In this document: positions 20,097-32,710 of the stretch, one piece after another
Layout of the letters: each line of letters starts with the position of its first letter
Position numbering within the stretch: position 1 is the first letter of the stretch
Assembly (NCBI GenBank): GCA_902633985.1
Contig: CACPHV010000009.1
Span: 1-59,692 of the forward strand
Length of the DNA: 59,692 nucleotides
Direction: 5' to 3'
Source of the DNA: an uncultured Pelagibacteraceae bacterium
GTDB taxonomy: Bacteria > Pseudomonadota > Alphaproteobacteria > Pelagibacterales > Pelagibacteraceae
Position numbers and translations under genes: made by a program
Notes under the pieces: generated by a model
The model's input: the letters and a program-made list of their open reading frames with translations, nothing else
What the model was told of the DNA's origin: nothing
Database searches by the model: none

Positions 20097-20405
20097 TTAA
20101 ATTTTTATCTCCACATCTACACCGGAAGCCAAATCAAGTTTCATCAAAGCTTCTACAGTTTGTGGTGTTGGTTCAATAATATCGATTAATCTTTTGTGTG
20201 TTCTTGACTCAAATTGTTCTCTACTTTTCTTATCTATGTGAGGTGATCTTAATACAGTATATCTTTCAATTCTTGTAGGTAATGGAATAGGTCCTTTAAT
20301 TGTAGCTCCGGTTCTTTTTACTGTGTTTACGATTTCCTCTGTAGAAGCGTCTAGAACTTTATTATCGTAAGCTCTTAATTTTATTCTTATATTTTGCTTT
20401 TCCAT
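20097..20405 (-). CDS. rpsJ: 30S ribosomal protein S10 / NusE
   Basis: Small-subunit protein that also works with NusB in antitermination; 102 residues. It contains [40 protein letters not shown], and [12 protein letters not shown]. It overlaps the fusA stop by 1 bp, so it is read directly on from the str genes with no tuf copy and no leader between. Confidence 0.96.
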   Translation of the reverse strand: MEKQNIRIKLRAYDNKVLDASTEEIVNTVKRTGATIKGPIPLPTRIERYTVLRSPHIDKKSREQFESRTHKRLIDIIEPTPQTVEALMKLDLASGVDVEIKI

Positions 20406-22483
20406 TATCCTGCTACCTTTTTGGTTACTTCGTCTTGAACGTTTTGAGGAACTTTAGAATAATGATCGAAGAACATTGAATATTGTGCTCTTCCTTGTGA
20501 CATTGATCTAAGATTATTTATATAACCGAACATATTAGCTAGAGGAACCATAGCTGTAATTACAGTAGCATTTCCTCTTTGTTCTTGAGTACTAATTTGA
20601 CCTCTTCTACTATTTAAATCACCAATAACATCTCCCATATAATCTTCGGGAGTAACAACTTCTACTCTCATTATTGGTTCTAAAAGTTTTAAACCACCTT
20701 GAGTACAAGCTTCTTTAAAACACGCTCTACTTGCTAGTTCAAAAGCTAAAACGCTTGAGTCAACATCATGATGTAAACCATCAACAATTGTTACTTTATA
20801 ATCAATCATTGGGAAACCTGCCAAAATTCCACTATCAGAGACAGTTTCAATACCTTTTTCAACACCAGGAATAAATTCTTTTGGAATAGCTCCACCTTTA
20901 ATAGCACTTTCAACTTCTCTTCCTTTTCCTGGTTCTTGAGGTTCAACAAATAATTTTACTTTAGCAAACTGACCAGCACCACCACTTTGTTTTTTATGTA
21001 TGTATTCATACTCAGCCGATTTTTCTATAGTCTCTCTGTAAGCAACTTGTGGAGCACCTACGTTTGCTTCAACTTTAAATTCTCTTTTCATTCGATCAAC
21101 AATAATATCTAAGTGAAGTTCACCCATACCTTTAATAATTGTTTGACCTGACTCTTCATCTGAAGAAACTCTAAATGATGGATCCTCTTTAGCTAATCTT
21201 GCTAAAGCTTCACCCATTTTTTCTTGATCACCTTTTGTTTTTGGCTCTACAGCAATTTCAATTACTGGCTCTGGGAATTCCATTGGCTCTAATAAAACTG
21301 GATTTTCTTTGTCACATAAAGTGTGACCAGTCATAGTATTTTTTAATCCCGCTAGTGAAACAATATCACCTGCGTTAGCTTCTTTAATATCTTCTCTTGA
21401 ATTAGCATGCATTAAAAGCATACGGCCAACTCTTTCTTCTTTGTCAGATGAAGAGTTGTATACGGCAGTACCAGACTTAATTGTTCCAGAATAAATTCTA
21501 ACAAATGTTAAAGAACCTACAAATGGATCGTTTGCAACTTTAAATGCTAAACCAGAAAAAGACGATCCATCATCAAATTTCATCTCAACTTCATCTTCTG
21601 AACCAACTTTAGTGCCTTTAATTGAGCCAATATCTACTGGGCTTGGCAAGTAATTTACAACCGCATCTAATAAAGGTTGAACACCTTTATTTTTAAACGC
21701 AGATCCAGTTAAAACTGGTACAAAACTAAAGTTCAATGTTCCTTTTCTAATACACTTAACTAAATCTTCCTCTTTAATTTCCTCTCCATTTAAATAAGAC
21801 TCCATTAATTTTTCGTCTTGCTCTACAGCAGTTTCGATTAATTCTGTTCTATATTTTTCAGTAATTTCTTTAAGATCATCAGGTATATCTTTGTATTCCC
21901 ATTCAGCACCTAATGCCTCATTTTTCCAAACTTGAGCTTTCATTTTAACTAAATCAACAACTCCAGTTAAAGAAGCCTCAATTCCAATTGGAACTTGTAA
22001 TACTAATGGCTTAGCACCTAATCTATCTTTAATCATGTCAACACATCTAAAGAAATCAGCACCTGTTCTATCTAGTTTATTTACAAAACAAATTCTTGGA
22101 ACTTTATATTTGTCTGCTTGTCTCCATACTGTTTCAGATTGTGGTTCTACACCTGCTACACCATCAAAAACAGCTACGGCACCATCTAAAACTTTCAAAG
22201 ATCTCTCTACTTCAATAGTAAAGTCTACGTGGCCTGGGGTATCAATAATATTAACTCTGTGATCATTCCAAAAACAAGTAGTTGCTGCAGAAGTAATTGT
22301 AATTCCTCTTTCTTGTTCTTGCTCCATCCAATCCATGGTTGCTGCACCATCATGCACTTCACCAATTTTATGGCTTTTACCTGTATAATATAAAATTCTT
22401 TCTGTAGTAGTTGTTTTCCCAGCGTCTATATGGGCCATGATCCCAATATTTCTATATTTATCTAATGAATGAGTTCTAGCCAT
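20405..22483 (-). CDS. fusA: elongation factor G
   Basis: Translocation GTPase, 692 residues. G1 is [20 protein letters not shown]2/G3 region [13 protein letters not shown] and [16 protein letters not shown]4 NKLDRTGAD. Domains II-V follow, with [17 protein letters not shown] and [16 protein letters not shown] in domains III-V. It lies 6 bp after rpsG in standard str order. The tuf gene that usually follows fusA has been moved to the tRNA cluster at ~35 kb. Confidence 0.97.
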   Translation of the reverse strand: MARTHSLDKYRNIGIMAHIDAGKTTTTERILYYTGKSHKIGEVHDGAATMDWMEQEQERGITITSAATTCFWNDHRVNIIDTPGHVDFTIEVERSLKVLDGAVAVFDGVAGVEPQSETVWRQADKYKVPRICFVNKLDRTGADFFRCVDMIKDRLGAKPLVLQVPIGIEASLTGVVDLVKMKAQVWKNEALGAEWEYKDIPDDLKEITEKYRTELIETAVEQDEKLMESYLNGEEIKEEDLVKCIRKGTLNFSFVPVLTGSAFKNKGVQPLLDAVVNYLPSPVDIGSIKGTKVGSEDEVEMKFDDGSSFSGLAFKVANDPFVGSLTFVRIYSGTIKSGTAVYNSSSDKEERVGRMLLMHANSREDIKEANAGDIVSLAGLKNTMTGHTLCDKENPVLLEPMEFPEPVIEIAVEPKTKGDQEKMGEALARLAKEDPSFRVSSDEESGQTIIKGMGELHLDIIVDRMKREFKVEANVGAPQVAYRETIEKSAEYEYIHKKQSGGAGQFAKVKLFVEPQEPGKGREVESAIKGGAIPKEFIPGVEKGIETVSDSGILAGFPMIDYKVTIVDGLHHDVDSSVLAFELASRACFKEACTQGGLKLLEPIMRVEVVTPEDYMGDVIGDLNSRRGQISTQEQRGNATVITAMVPLANMFGYINNLRSMSQGRAQYSMFFDHYSKVPQNVQDEVTKKVAG

Positions 22484-22489
22484 ATCTTA

Positions 22490-22960
22490 TTACCACCTAA
22501 AATGGGCAAATGCCTTGTTAGACTCTGCCATTTTATGCACATCCTCTCTTTTTTTAACAGCAGCTCCTTTTTTTTCATAAGCATCATAAAGCTCATTAAA
22601 AATTTTATCTGCCATGTGTTTATCTTTTCTTTTTCTTGCTGACTCAACTAACCATCTAATAGCTAAAGCTTGAGCTCTTTTACTTTTTACTTCAACAGGA
22701 ACTTGATAAGTTGCACCACCAACTCTTCTAGACCTAACTTCTACAGTTGGTTTAATGTTATTAATTGCTTCATTAAAAATATTTATTGGTTCATCTTTCG
22801 TTTTTGATTTAATTTTATCAATTGCATCATAAACAATTTTAGCAGCAATGCCTCTTTTACCATCGTACATGATGTTGTTAATTAACTTTGGAATAATAGT
22901 TGATTTAAATTTTGGATCTGGAACTACATTTTTTTTTGGTTGAGTTTTTTTTCTAGACAT
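22490..22960 (-). CDS. rpsG: 30S ribosomal protein S7
   Basis: Head-assembly protein of the small subunit, 156 residues. It contains PDPKFKSTIIPKLINNIMYD, VEVRSRRVGGATYQVPVEV, and ALAIRWLVESARKRKDK. Its first base overlaps the last base of rpsL. Confidence 0.96.
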   Translation of the reverse strand: MSRKKTQPKKNVVPDPKFKSTIIPKLINNIMYDGKRGIAAKIVYDAIDKIKSKTKDEPINIFNEAINNIKPTVEVRSRRVGGATYQVPVEVKSKRAQALAIRWLVESARKRKDKHMADKIFNELYDAYEKKGAAVKKREDVHKMAESNKAFAHFRW

Positions 22961-23331
22961 TATTTACCTTTTTTTGTTCCGTATAAAGATCTTCTTTGTT
23001 TTCTGTTTGCAACACCTTGCGTATCTAGATTACCTCTTAAAATATGATAACGAACTCCTGGTAAATCTTTTACCCTACCACCTCTAATCAGTACTACAGA
23101 GTGTTCCTGTAGATTGTGACCTTCACCAGGAATATAAGCTGTAACCTCAAATCCATTTGATAATCTTACTCTAGCAACTTTTCTTAATGCAGAGTTTGGT
23201 TTCTTAGGAGTTGTTGTGTAAACTTTAACACAAACACCTCTCTTTAAAGGTTGTTTTTGCAAAGCCGGGACTTTGTTCCTAGCTGCTGGTTTAACTCTTT
23301 TTTTTCTTAACAACTGATTAATAGTTGGCAT
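22960..23331 (-). CDS. rpsL: 30S ribosomal protein S12
   Basis: Decoding-centre protein and streptomycin target, 123 residues from [13 protein letters not shown], the universal S12 start. A longer in-frame ATG 96 bp upstream gives an unconserved segment spanning the leader and is rejected. [18 protein letters not shown] and [13 protein letters not shown] carry the lysines that are wild type in streptomycin-sensitive bacteria. It is the first gene after a 167-bp non-coding stretch that holds a candidate promoter and a dyad. Confidence 0.97.
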   Translation of the reverse strand: MPTINQLLRKKRVKPAARNKVPALQKQPLKRGVCVKVYTTTPKKPNSALRKVARVRLSNGFEVTAYIPGEGHNLQEHSVVLIRGGRVKDLPGVRYHILRGNLDTQGVANRKQRRSLYGTKKGK

Positions 23332-23368
23332 AAATATTTTAAAATTAATTAATTTATTTTTAGATGAA

Positions 23369-23388
23369 AATAACTGACAGGTTATTTT
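23369..23388 (-). promoter_or_regulatory. dyad in the rpsL leader
   Basis: The plus-strand arms AAAATAAC (from 23367) and GTTATTTT (23381-23388) are perfect 8-bp inverted repeats around the 6-base loop TGACAG. They lie ~36-57 bp upstream of the rpsL start, in the only sizeable leader of the str-S10-spc-alpha run. It could be an mRNA hairpin for ribosomal-protein feedback, or a transcription-factor operator. The dyad is seen; the role is inferred. Confidence 0.4.
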
Positions 23389-23439
23389 GTGGCAGCGTTT
23401 AGTACTGTTAGAAGCACTACATTCCAACCAAAAACATCG

Positions 23440-23469
23440 CCAAATTACTTATTAATAGCCCTTTGTCAA
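23440..23469 (-). promoter_or_regulatory. candidate promoter for the str-S10-spc-alpha superoperon
   Basis: On the minus strand a perfect TTGACA (23469-23464) lies between rpoC and rpsL. A weak -10-like TAATTT follows after 16 bp. The position in the 167-bp gap 23332-23498 is right for an operon promoter. The -10 is poor, so the exact start is uncertain. Confidence 0.4.
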
Positions 23470-23498
23470 ACTAAAACTGCAATTTTTAGGCGATTTTT

Positions 23499-26400
23499 TT
23501 ATTGATTTGCCTGTGTTTCTTCAGGTTCTGAAGCTTCTATTTTATCCTGCTCTGCTAAAAAATTATTATCATCTTCTAGAGCTTTATTGTTCCATCTATT
23601 TTTAATATTACCAGTGCCTGCTGGAACCAATCTTCCAACAATTACGTTCTCTTTTAGACCATTTAATGGATCAACTTTTCCTTTAATTGCAGCATCTGTT
23701 AATACTCTTGTAGTTTCTTGGAACGAAGCTGCTGAAATAAACGATTCAGTTTGAAGTGAAGCTTTAGTGATACCCATTAGAACTCTCTCACCAACAGCTG
23801 GTGTTTTGCCCTCTGCAACTAATTTTTCATTGGTATTATCAAACTTAATTCTGTCAACTACTTCACCAGGCAAATAACTTGAGTCACCTGATACTTTAAC
23901 CTCAACCTTTTTAAGCATTTGTCTTAAAATAGTTTCGATATGTTTATCGTTTATTATTACACCTTGTAATCTATAGACTTCTTGAACTTGATTAACAAAA
24001 TATTCTGTTAATTCTTTTATTCCTAAAATTCTTAAAATATCGTGTGGTAATGGCTGGCCATCTAAAAGATATTCTCCTTTTTGAATTTTTTCTCCTGGGT
24101 TGAAATTGATATGTTTACCTTTTGGAATTAAATAATTTGAAGGTTCTGATCCATCTTCAGGAACAATAGATACTCTTTGTTTACCTCTTACTTCTTTTCC
24201 AAATACTACACTACCATCATTTTCAGCAATGATTGCACTATCTTTCGCTTTTCTAGCTTCGAATAACTCAGCAACTCTTGGAAGACCCCCAGTTATATCT
24301 TTTGTTTTCGTAGTTTCTTTGGGTAGTCTTGCAATTACGTCGCCCGCATAAACTTTTTGACCATCTTTAATTGATAAAATCGAATCTGGTACTAAATAAT
24401 ATCTAGCTTCATTGTCGTCAGCTTTTTTAATCACATTTCCTTTTTCATCTCTAAGAGTAATTCTAGGTTTTAAGTCAGTGCTTTTTGATTGACCTCTCCA
24501 ATCAATTACTGATTTAGAGGAAATACCTGTTGCATCATCGGTAGTTTCTTGAATTGATACACCATCAATTAAATCTACATAACTTGCTGTACCACTTTTC
24601 TCCGCAATAACTGGTGTGGTATATGGATCCCATTCACATATTTTAGTATTTGCTTTTACTCTATCACCATTGTTGAAAAATAATCTTGACCCGTAAGCAA
24701 CTTTATAAACTGCTATCTGAACTCCTTTATCATCTTCTATTGATAGCTGAGTGTTTCTTCCCATAACAATCAAATTTTTCTTAGAATCCTCTAAGATATT
24801 AGAGTTTATTATTTTTAAAGTTCCATCGCTTTTAGTAACTATTTGAGAATCTTGCTTAACAGAAGCTGTTCCCCCAACGTGGAAAGTTCTCATTGTTAAT
24901 TGTGTTCCTGGTTCTCCAATTGATTGAGCTGAAATCATTCCAATAGCTTCCCCAACATGAACCATCTTACCTCTTGATAAATCTCTTCCATAACAAATAG
25001 CACAAACACCTTCTTTTGAACTACAAGTCATTACCGAATAAACTTTAATTGATTTAACACCTGCAGCATCAATTTTATCACAACCTGCCTCGTCAATCAT
25101 TTCAGATTTTTTAATTATTACCTCACCAGATAAAGGGTTTTTAACTTCAGCAGCTGTAACTCTACCTAAAGCTCTTTCAGATAAACTTACAACAACATTA
25201 CCACCTTCTAAAATTTCAGAAAGCTCAATAAATCCAGGATCATCACATTTAACTTTAGTTATTGTTAAATCTTGAGCAACATCACATAGTCTTCTAGTTA
25301 AGTATCCAGAACTAGCAGTTTTTAGTGCCGTGTCTGCTAATCCTTTTCTCGCTCCATGAGTTGAGTTAAAGTACTCTAAAGCAGTTAATCCCTCTTTAAA
25401 GTTTGAAATAATGGGGCTTTCAATAATTTCACCTGAAGGCTTAGCAATCAAACCTCTCATACCAGCTAATTGTTTCATTTGAGCAGCTGATCCTCTAGCT
25501 CCACTGTCGGCCATCATAAATACAGAATTTATTTTTAAGCCTTCATCAGTTTTTTCTGTTGCTGAAATTCCCTTCATCATTTCGCCAGCAACTTTGTCTG
25601 TACATTTAGACCAAGCATCTACAACTTTGTTGTATTTTTCACCTCTTGTAATTAAACCCTCTGCGTATTGTGTTTCATAATCAGCAATTAATTTCTTAGT
25701 ATCATCAATTAATTGAGTTTTGTTTGCTGGAATTACAAGATCATCTTTTCCAAAGGAAATTCCTGCTTTAAACGCATGTTTGAATCCTAAATCTTTAAGT
25801 TTATCACAGAAAATTACAGTTGTTTTTTGACCACAAAATCTAAAAACAACATCTATTATTTCTGAAACCACCTTTTTAGGTAATAATCTATCTACTAAAG
25901 AGAACTTAATATTACTATTCTTAGGTAATAAATTTGCTAATAAAAATCTTCCAGCTGTAGAGGTGTATTTTTCTATTTTCTTATTCCCTTGTTCATCTAT
26001 AGTCTCATATCTTGAAATTATTGTGCTATGTACATTTATTTGACCAGAAGCTAAAGCAAATTCAATTTGATCTGAATTTATAAAATATCCAGCTGGTTTA
26101 TCGGATATTGGATCTTGTGAGAGATAATAAATTCCTAAAATCATGTCCTGACTTGGAACAATAATTGGTTTACCATTAGAAGGGGAAAGAATATTATTTG
26201 TAGACAACATTAAGATTCTTGCTTCTAATTGTGCTTCTAAGCTTAATGGAACGTGAACCGCCATTTGGTCACCATCAAAGTCAGCGTTAAATGCTGCACA
26301 AGTTAAAGGATGTAATTCAATTGCATCACCTTCAATTAATTTTGGCTCAAATGCTTGAACCCCAAGTCTATGAAGTGTTGGTGCTCTATTTAAAAGCACA

Positions 26401-27671
26401 GGGTGCTCTCTAACAATCAATTCTAAAGAATCCCAAACCGCATTTGTCTCTTTTTCGACTAATTTTTTAGCTTGTTTAATTGTTGATGCTAACCCTAATT
26501 TGTTTAATCTTGCATATAAAAATGGTTTAAATAATTCTAAAGCCATTTTTTTTGGTAAACCACACTCATGTAATTTCAAATCTGGACCGACAACAATTAC
26601 AGATCTTCCCGAATAATCAACTCTTTTACCTAATAGATTTTGTCTAAATCTACCTTGTTTACCTTTTAGCATTTCAGCAAGAGATTTGAGTGGTCTTTTA
26701 CCTGTTCCTGTAATTACCCTACCTCTTCTCCCGTTATCAAATAGAGCGTCAACAGATTCTTGAAGCATCCTTTTTTCATTTCTGACAATGATATCTGGTG
26801 CTTTGAGATCCATTAATCTTTTTAATCTATTATTTCTGTTAATTACTCTTCTGTACAAATCGTTAAGATCTGAAGTAGCAAATCTTCCACCATCTAATGG
26901 AACCAAAGGTCTCAATTCAGGTGGTATAACTGGAACTACAGTCATAATCATCCACTCAGGTTTTTGGCCAGTTTCTATGAAAGATTCTATTAGTTTTAAT
27001 CTTTTTATCGCTCTTTCTTCGTTAACTTTTGACTTAGTTTCCTTAATAAAGCTAACAAGATTTTTTCTTTCTAATTCTAAATCTAAATTTTTTAACATCT
27101 CAAGAACGGCTTCTGCTCCAATTCCTGATGTAAAGCTCTCTTCACCAAATTCGTCTTGATATTTTGCTAATTCTTCTTCGTTTAAAAGTTGATTTTTTTG
27201 TAAACCAGTTAAACCCGGTTCTATCACAATAAAGTTTTCAAAATAAAGAACTCTCTCAATTTCCTTTAACTTCATATCTACAGCCAAAGCAATTCTGCTA
27301 GGAAGAGACTTTAAGAACCAAATATGCGCTACTGGTGTAGCAAGATTAATGTGGCCCATTCTCTCTCTTCTTACATTTGATTTAGTAACTTCAACACCGC
27401 ACTTCTCACAAATAATTCCTCTAAATTTCATTCGTTTATATTTGCCGCATAAACACTCATAATCCTTTATTGGTCCAAAAATTCTTGCACAAAATAAACC
27501 ATCTTTTTCAGGTCTAAACGTTCTATAATTAATTGTTTCGGGTTTCTTAATTTCTCCAAATGTCCAAGATTTAATTTTTTCCGGACTTGCTAATGAAATT
27601 TTAATACTATTAAAATTTTGTGCTTCTGAAATTTCACTACCCTTAAATAAATCTGTTAATTCTTTTTTCAT
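23499..27671 (-). CDS. rpoC: DNA-directed RNA polymerase subunit beta'
   Basis: Catalytic subunit, 1390 residues. The N-terminal zinc finger is CLCGKYKR...CEKCGVEV (residues ~71-93), and the active-site Mg motif [12 protein letters not shown] is at about residue 461. The bridge-helix and trigger-loop region includes [18 protein letters not shown], and [11 protein letters not shown] lies in the C-terminal half with a second Cys cluster ([13 protein letters not shown]). No intein or insertion is evident. It starts on the last base of rpoB. Confidence 0.97.
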   Translation of the reverse strand: MKKELTDLFKGSEISEAQNFNSIKISLASPEKIKSWTFGEIKKPETINYRTFRPEKDGLFCARIFGPIKDYECLCGKYKRMKFRGIICEKCGVEVTKSNVRRERMGHINLATPVAHIWFLKSLPSRIALAVDMKLKEIERVLYFENFIVIEPGLTGLQKNQLLNEEELAKYQDEFGEESFTSGIGAEAVLEMLKNLDLELERKNLVSFIKETKSKVNEERAIKRLKLIESFIETGQKPEWMIMTVVPVIPPELRPLVPLDGGRFATSDLNDLYRRVINRNNRLKRLMDLKAPDIIVRNEKRMLQESVDALFDNGRRGRVITGTGKRPLKSLAEMLKGKQGRFRQNLLGKRVDYSGRSVIVVGPDLKLHECGLPKKMALELFKPFLYARLNKLGLASTIKQAKKLVEKETNAVWDSLELIVREHPVLLNRAPTLHRLGVQAFEPKLIEGDAIELHPLTCAAFNADFDGDQMAVHVPLSLEAQLEARILMLSTNNILSPSNGKPIIVPSQDMILGIYYLSQDPISDKPAGYFINSDQIEFALASGQINVHSTIISRYETIDEQGNKKIEKYTSTAGRFLLANLLPKNSNIKFSLVDRLLPKKVVSEIIDVVFRFCGQKTTVIFCDKLKDLGFKHAFKAGISFGKDDLVIPANKTQLIDDTKKLIADYETQYAEGLITRGEKYNKVVDAWSKCTDKVAGEMMKGISATEKTDEGLKINSVFMMADSGARGSAAQMKQLAGMRGLIAKPSGEIIESPIISNFKEGLTALEYFNSTHGARKGLADTALKTASSGYLTRRLCDVAQDLTITKVKCDDPGFIELSEILEGGNVVVSLSERALGRVTAAEVKNPLSGEVIIKKSEMIDEAGCDKIDAAGVKSIKVYSVMTCSSKEGVCAICYGRDLSRGKMVHVGEAIGMISAQSIGEPGTQLTMRTFHVGGTASVKQDSQIVTKSDGTLKIINSNILEDSKKNLIVMGRNTQLSIEDDKGVQIAVYKVAYGSRLFFNNGDRVKANTKICEWDPYTTPVIAEKSGTASYVDLIDGVSIQETTDDATGISSKSVIDWRGQSKSTDLKPRITLRDEKGNVIKKADDNEARYYLVPDSILSIKDGQKVYAGDVIARLPKETTKTKDITGGLPRVAELFEARKAKDSAIIAENDGSVVFGKEVRGKQRVSIVPEDGSEPSNYLIPKGKHINFNPGEKIQKGEYLLDGQPLPHDILRILGIKELTEYFVNQVQEVYRLQGVIINDKHIETILRQMLKKVEVKVSGDSSYLPGEVVDRIKFDNTNEKLVAEGKTPAVGERVLMGITKASLQTESFISAASFQETTRVLTDAAIKGKVDPLNGLKENVIVGRLVPAGTGNIKNRWNNKALEDDNNFLAEQDKIEASEPEETQANQ

Positions 27672-30600
27672 TAATTAAGCTCCACATTTAATGCTAATGA
27701 TTTAATCTCTTTTACTAAAACGTTAAATGACTCTGGTATTCCAGACTCAAAATTCTCCTCACCTTTTACTATTGTCTCATAAACTTTAACTCTTCCGGCA
27801 ACATCGTCAGATTTAACAGTTAAAATTTCTTGCAATGTGTATGATGCACCATAAGCTTCAAGGGCCCACACCTCCATTTCACCAAATCTCTGACCACCTA
27901 ACTGTGCCTTACCACCAAGGGGTTGTTGAGTAACTAGACTATAAGGTCCTGTAGATCTTGCATGAATTTTATCTTCAACTAAGTGATGAAGTTTTAGCAT
28001 GTAGATTATTCCAACTGTAACTGGTCTATCAAATTTTTCTCCTGTACGTCCATCCCATAAATAAGTTTGACCAGATCCTGGTAAATTTGCTAGTTTAAGC
28101 ATCTCTGTAACATTTTTTTCTTTAGCACCATCAAAAACAGGTGTTGAAATTGCTATACCATTTTGTAAATTTTCACAAAGATCTTTAAATTCATTTTTAC
28201 TTAACTTATCAACTTTTTCATTGAAAATTTCTTCCCCGTAAACAGATTTTAAGAATTTTTCAATTTTTTCTGTCCTTTCAATTTTTTTGTTATTTTCGTT
28301 AACTAAATTTTTTACTTGTTCTCCAAACTCTTTACATGCCCAACCCAAATGTGTCTCTAAAATTTGTCCAACGTTCATCCTACTTGGAACACCCAAAGGA
28401 TTTAACACAATATCAACTGGTCTGCCGTCTTCTCTATATGGCATATCTTCAACAGGTACAATTTTACTCACAACGCCTTTATTACCATGTCTTCCTGACA
28501 TCTTATCACCTGGTCTTAATCTTCTTTTTATAGCCACGAATACTTTTACCATTTTCATAACACTTGGTAATAAATCGTCTCCACTTCTAATTTTTAAAAC
28601 TTTATCTTCAAATCTCTCTGTAATGTCTTGTTTTGCCTTATTATACTGATCTTTTAATTGAGCTAATGTTGCCTCATCATTTAAATTTCCAACTGTGATT
28701 TTAAATATATCATTTATTGAAAGTTTATTAATTATATCAAAATCTAATTTAGTTCCTTCAGACAAATCTTTTATTTTTTTAGTTAAAGACGATCCTGATA
28801 GAAATTGAGAAGCTCTTTGTTTAATGCTTCTTTCCAATATCTCTTCCTCAACAATTTTATCTTGTTGAACTTGCTCAATTTCAGCTCTTTCAATAGTTAT
28901 TGATCTTTCATCTTTATCAATTCCATGTCTATTGAATACTCTAACATCAACTACCGTTCCACTTGATCCTCTAGACATCCTTAAAGATGTATCTGTTACG
29001 TCTATAGCTTTTTCTCCAAATATTGATCTTAATAATTTTTCTTCAGGACCAGAAGCTGAGTCACCTTTTGGAGTAACTTTACCAACTAAAATGTCTCCAG
29101 CATTAACCTCAGCACCAATATAAACTATCCCTGACTCATCAAGATTTTTTAAAGCTTCCTCATTCACATTTGGTATATCTCTTGTTATTTCTTCTTCACC
29201 AAGCTTTGTGTCTCTCGCCATTATTTCGTATTCAACAATATGAACTGATGTAAATACGTCATCTGTAACACATCTTTCTGAAATAAGTATTGAATCTTCA
29301 AAATTGTAACCTTGCCACGGCATGAATGCTACAGTAACATTCTTACCTAAAGCAAGTTCACCTAATTTTGTAGAGGGACCATCTGCAATAATATCTCCAG
29401 ATTTAACTTTGTCCCCAACTCTAACTAGTGGTCTTTGATTTATACAAGTATTTTGGTTTGATCTTTTAAATTTTTGAAGATTATAAATATCAACACCAGA
29501 CTTACTAAAGTCTGTTTCCTCAGTTACTTTTATAACAATTCTTTTACCATCTATTTTATCAACAGTACCGTCTCGCTTAGCAACAATAGTTACTCCAGAG
29601 TCCAATGCAACATCGCTTTCTATTCCTGTTCCAACAAGTGGCGACTCAGGTTTTAATAATGGAACTGCCTGTCTCATCATATTTGATCCCATTAAGGCTC
29701 TGTTTGCATCGTCATTTTCTAAAAATGGAATTAATGATGCAGCAACTGAAACTAGTTGTTTTGGTGATACGTCGATGTAATCAATAGAGTCTGGTTTAGC
29801 TAGAAGAAAGTTTAAATTTTGTCTGCAAGAAACTAATTCCTCAGTAATTTTTCCATTTTTGTCGAGTTTTGTATTTGCTTGGGCAATAGTAAATTTTGTT
29901 TCTTCCATTGCTGATAAGTATTCAACTTTGTGTTGAACAACACCATCTTTAACTCTTTTATAAGGGCTCTCAATAAAGCCATATTTATTAATTTTAGCAT
30001 AAGTGGACAGACTATTTATCAAACCAATATTTGGACCTTCTGGTGTCTCTATTGGACAAATTCTTCCGTAATGAGTTGGATGTACGTCTCGAACTTCAAA
30101 ACCTGCTCTTTCTCTTGTTAAACCACCTGGACCTAAAGCTGAAACTCTTCTTTTGTGAGTAATTTCAGATAATGGATTTGTTTGGTCCATAAACTGAGAA
30201 AGTTGTGAACTTGCAAAAAAATCTTTTAGTGAAACTGTTAATGGTTTTGCATTAATTAGATCTTGTGGCATTGCTGACTCTACATCTAGAGTTGTCATTT
30301 TTTCTTTAATAGCTCTTTCCATTCTATAGACACCAATTCTAGCTTGATTCTCAACTAGCTCTCCTACAGATCGCACTCTTCTATTTCCAAGGTGATCTAT
30401 ATCATCAACATCATCTTTACCATCACGTAAATCCAACATCTTATGAATTATTGCAATAATATCGTCGTTTCTTAATATGGTAATTTTGTCAGAACACTCT
30501 TGGTTTAATCTTGAGTTCATTTTAACTCTTCCAACATCTGATAAATCATATCTGTCCGAGCTGAAAAAAAGATTATTAAATATTTGAGTTGCTATCTCTA

Positions 30601-31759
30601 TCGTTGGCGGTTCACCAGGTCTTAACATTTTATATATTTCTGTGATGGCTTCGTCTTTAGTGTTGTTTTTATCTGCTAAAATAGTTGTAAGCAAATAAGG
30701 CCCTTTATTTATAGAATTTGTAATCGAAATTTTAAGTGTGTGTATATTTGCATCTGTAATTTGCTGAATAATTGTATCATTTAACTCAGTTCCAATTTTG
30801 AATACACCCTCTTCTTCTTCACTAACTTTAACATCAGCATGCAAAATTTTACCAAACAAGGACTCTCTTGAGACCAATATATCTTTTAGGCCATCATTAG
30901 CTAATTTTTTCGCACTTAAAAAATTAATCTTGTCACCTAATTTAATTACTACTTTACCAGTCTTTGCGTCAATTACTTCTTCTGAAAAATTTTTAGCCTT
31001 ATAGTTTTCAGGATTAAATTTAGTTCTCCATTTTTGTGTTTTTGGATCAAAAGTATATTGTTCACTTTCATAGAACTCATCTGCTATTTCTGATTTTGTG
31101 TAACCTAACGCTAATAATAAAGTAGACGATAAAATTTTCTTTTTTCTATCAATTTTAAAATATAGGAAATCTTTAACATCATATTCAAAATCTAACCAAG
31201 AACCTCTATTAGGTATTACTCTGCAATTAAATAAAAGTTTACCACTTGCATGAGTTTTTCCTTTATCATGATCAAAAAATACACCTGGACTTCTGTGCAT
31301 TTGATTTACAACAACTCTTTGAACACCGTTAGTAATAAAAGTTCCACTGTTAGTCATCATGGGAACTTCACCCATATAAACTTCTTGCTCTTTAGCTGAT
31401 AAAATATCTTTTGTGTTATTTTCTTGATCTATTTCGTAAACTACTAATCTTAAAGTACACTTAAGAGCTGATGAATAAGTAAGGCCTCTTGCTATACATT
31501 CTTCAACATCAAATTTAGGTTTCTCTAATCTGTAAGAAACATATTCTAAAGTTGCTTTATCATTTAAATCCTCTATTGGAAAAATGCTTTTAAATACTCT
31601 ATCAAAACCCTTAGTAAGTTCTTCTGCCTCAACATTAAACTCAGTTAATTCTTTGTATGAATTTTTTTGTACTTCAATTAAGTTAGGTATAGATAAACTT
31701 TCTTTTAGTTTACCAAAACTTTTTCTAATGTTTTTCTTTTCAGTAAAAGATAATTGCAT
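27671..31759 (-). CDS. rpoB: DNA-directed RNA polymerase subunit beta
   Basis: Catalytic subunit, 1362 residues. The rifampicin region reads [20 protein letters not shown] with [20 protein letters not shown], matching wild-type sensitive sequence at the visible positions. [20 protein letters not shown] and [19 protein letters not shown] are further landmarks. It is preceded by a 56-bp gap from rplL containing a perfect hairpin, and is coupled to rpoC by a 1-bp overlap. Confidence 0.97.
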   Translation of the reverse strand: MQLSFTEKKNIRKSFGKLKESLSIPNLIEVQKNSYKELTEFNVEAEELTKGFDRVFKSIFPIEDLNDKATLEYVSYRLEKPKFDVEECIARGLTYSSALKCTLRLVVYEIDQENNTKDILSAKEQEVYMGEVPMMTNSGTFITNGVQRVVVNQMHRSPGVFFDHDKGKTHASGKLLFNCRVIPNRGSWLDFEYDVKDFLYFKIDRKKKILSSTLLLALGYTKSEIADEFYESEQYTFDPKTQKWRTKFNPENYKAKNFSEEVIDAKTGKVVIKLGDKINFLSAKKLANDGLKDILVSRESLFGKILHADVKVSEEEEGVFKIGTELNDTIIQQITDANIHTLKISITNSINKGPYLLTTILADKNNTKDEAITEIYKMLRPGEPPTIEIATQIFNNLFFSSDRYDLSDVGRVKMNSRLNQECSDKITILRNDDIIAIIHKMLDLRDGKDDVDDIDHLGNRRVRSVGELVENQARIGVYRMERAIKEKMTTLDVESAMPQDLINAKPLTVSLKDFFASSQLSQFMDQTNPLSEITHKRRVSALGPGGLTRERAGFEVRDVHPTHYGRICPIETPEGPNIGLINSLSTYAKINKYGFIESPYKRVKDGVVQHKVEYLSAMEETKFTIAQANTKLDKNGKITEELVSCRQNLNFLLAKPDSIDYIDVSPKQLVSVAASLIPFLENDDANRALMGSNMMRQAVPLLKPESPLVGTGIESDVALDSGVTIVAKRDGTVDKIDGKRIVIKVTEETDFSKSGVDIYNLQKFKRSNQNTCINQRPLVRVGDKVKSGDIIADGPSTKLGELALGKNVTVAFMPWQGYNFEDSILISERCVTDDVFTSVHIVEYEIMARDTKLGEEEITRDIPNVNEEALKNLDESGIVYIGAEVNAGDILVGKVTPKGDSASGPEEKLLRSIFGEKAIDVTDTSLRMSRGSSGTVVDVRVFNRHGIDKDERSITIERAEIEQVQQDKIVEEEILERSIKQRASQFLSGSSLTKKIKDLSEGTKLDFDIINKLSINDIFKITVGNLNDEATLAQLKDQYNKAKQDITERFEDKVLKIRSGDDLLPSVMKMVKVFVAIKRRLRPGDKMSGRHGNKGVVSKIVPVEDMPYREDGRPVDIVLNPLGVPSRMNVGQILETHLGWACKEFGEQVKNLVNENNKKIERTEKIEKFLKSVYGEEIFNEKVDKLSKNEFKDLCENLQNGIAISTPVFDGAKEKNVTEMLKLANLPGSGQTYLWDGRTGEKFDRPVTVGIIYMLKLHHLVEDKIHARSTGPYSLVTQQPLGGKAQLGGQRFGEMEVWALEAYGASYTLQEILTVKSDDVAGRVKVYETIVKGEENFESGIPESFNVLVKEIKSLALNVELN

Positions 31760-31770
31760 CTATGTTTATA

Positions 31771-31796
31771 AATACTGATTAAAAATAATCAGTATT
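31771..31796 (-). promoter_or_regulatory. rplL-rpoB intergenic hairpin (attenuator or processing site)
   Basis: AATACTGATT (31771-31780) and AATCAGTATT (31787-31796) are perfect 10-bp inverted arms with a 6-base A-rich loop, ending 12 bp before the rpoB start. There is only a short U-run after it on the minus strand, so full termination is unlikely. In E. coli the same gene boundary carries a partial attenuator and an RNase III site, which lowers rpoBC expression relative to rplJL. A similar role is a reasonable inference here. Confidence 0.6.
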
Positions 31797-31815
31797 CAAA
31801 TTCTTTCTATTTAAT

Positions 31816-32181
31816 TTATTTAAGTTCTACTTTAGCGCCAGCAGCTTCTAATTTAGCTTTGATCTCTTCAGCATCTTTTTTGTTTACACCAGATTTAACT
31901 TCTTTTGGTGCTCCCTCTACAAGATCTTTGGCCTCTTTTAAACCTAATGAAGTAGCTGCTCTTACTTCTTTAATAACATTAATTTTTTTATCACCTGCAG
32001 AAACTAACATGATTGTAAAATCATCTTTATCCTCTGCTGGAGCCGCACCACCTGCTGCTGCTGGAGCTGCTGCTGCCATAGGAGTTACACCCCATTTTTC
32101 TTCTAATTGTTTTGATAGTTCTGCTGCTTCTGCAACTGTCAAGCTTGATAAGTCTTCGATAATTTTGTTAAGGTCTGGCAT
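31816..32181 (-). CDS. rplL: 50S ribosomal protein L7/L12
   Basis: Stalk protein that recruits translation GTPases, 121 residues. The N-terminal dimerisation helix pair is followed by an Ala/Gly/Pro hinge (about residues 36-52). The globular domain has [20 protein letters not shown] and [18 protein letters not shown]. It follows rplJ by 5 bp. It is needed in multiple copies per ribosome, consistent with a hairpin reducing read-through into rpoB. Confidence 0.96.
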   Translation of the reverse strand: MPDLNKIIEDLSSLTVAEAAELSKQLEEKWGVTPMAAAAPAAAGGAAPAEDKDDFTIMLVSAGDKKINVIKEVRAATSLGLKEAKDLVEGAPKEVKSGVNKKDAEEIKAKLEAAGAKVELK

Positions 32182-32186
32182 ATGTT

Positions 32187-32708
32187 TTACTCTTTGGGTT
32201 GTGTTTCAGAATTTTCTGCGGACAAACTACTCATTTTTTCTGAATGTGCAAGCAAAATACTGATTAATTTAGATGCAGAAGCATTCAAAATACCCACAAT
32301 ATTAGCTCTTGCTTCATCTAATGTAGGTAAACTTGCTACATTTTGGACACCAGCCTGATCCAAGACCTCGTTATCCATGATTCCACCAATTAATTTTAGG
32401 TTTTCGTTATCTTTTGCAAATTTTGAGAGAATCCTTGCTGACATTATAGCATCCTCTCCAAATGCAACAGCCGTAGGACCAGTAAATAAATTTGATAAAT
32501 CTTTACACCTTGTTTTTTCTAAAGCTAATTTTGTAATTCTGTTTTTGGTTATTTTGAAAATTATTCCATGTTCTCTCATTTTCGCTCTCAATTCATCTAA
32601 TTGAGTCATAGTTAAACCTTGATAATGGGTAACCATAACAGCTTTGCTGTTCTCAAACTTACTAGTCATCTCTTCAATATAATTTTTCTTTTGTTCTTTA
32701 TTCATCAT
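32187..32708 (-). CDS. rplJ: 50S ribosomal protein L10
   Basis: Anchors the L7/L12 stalk to 23S rRNA; 173 residues. It contains [20 protein letters not shown] and [12 protein letters not shown]. The C-terminal helix that binds L7/L12 dimers is about residues 135-165. It begins 2 bp after rplA. The long leader through which L10 represses translation in other bacteria is therefore absent between rplA and rplJ. Confidence 0.95.
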   Translation of the reverse strand: MMNKEQKKNYIEEMTSKFENSKAVMVTHYQGLTMTQLDELRAKMREHGIIFKITKNRITKLALEKTRCKDLSNLFTGPTAVAFGEDAIMSARILSKFAKDNENLKLIGGIMDNEVLDQAGVQNVASLPTLDEARANIVGILNASASKLISILLAHSEKMSSLSAENSETQPKE

Positions 32709-32710
32709 AA

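Noticed and set aside
23332..23427. 32-residue N-terminal extension of rpsL
   Set aside because: Not conserved; S12 begins MPTINQ and the region carries the leader dyad.
23499..31759. Intein or insertion in rpoB/rpoC
   Set aside because: Both proteins have near-normal length and continuous conserved motifs.
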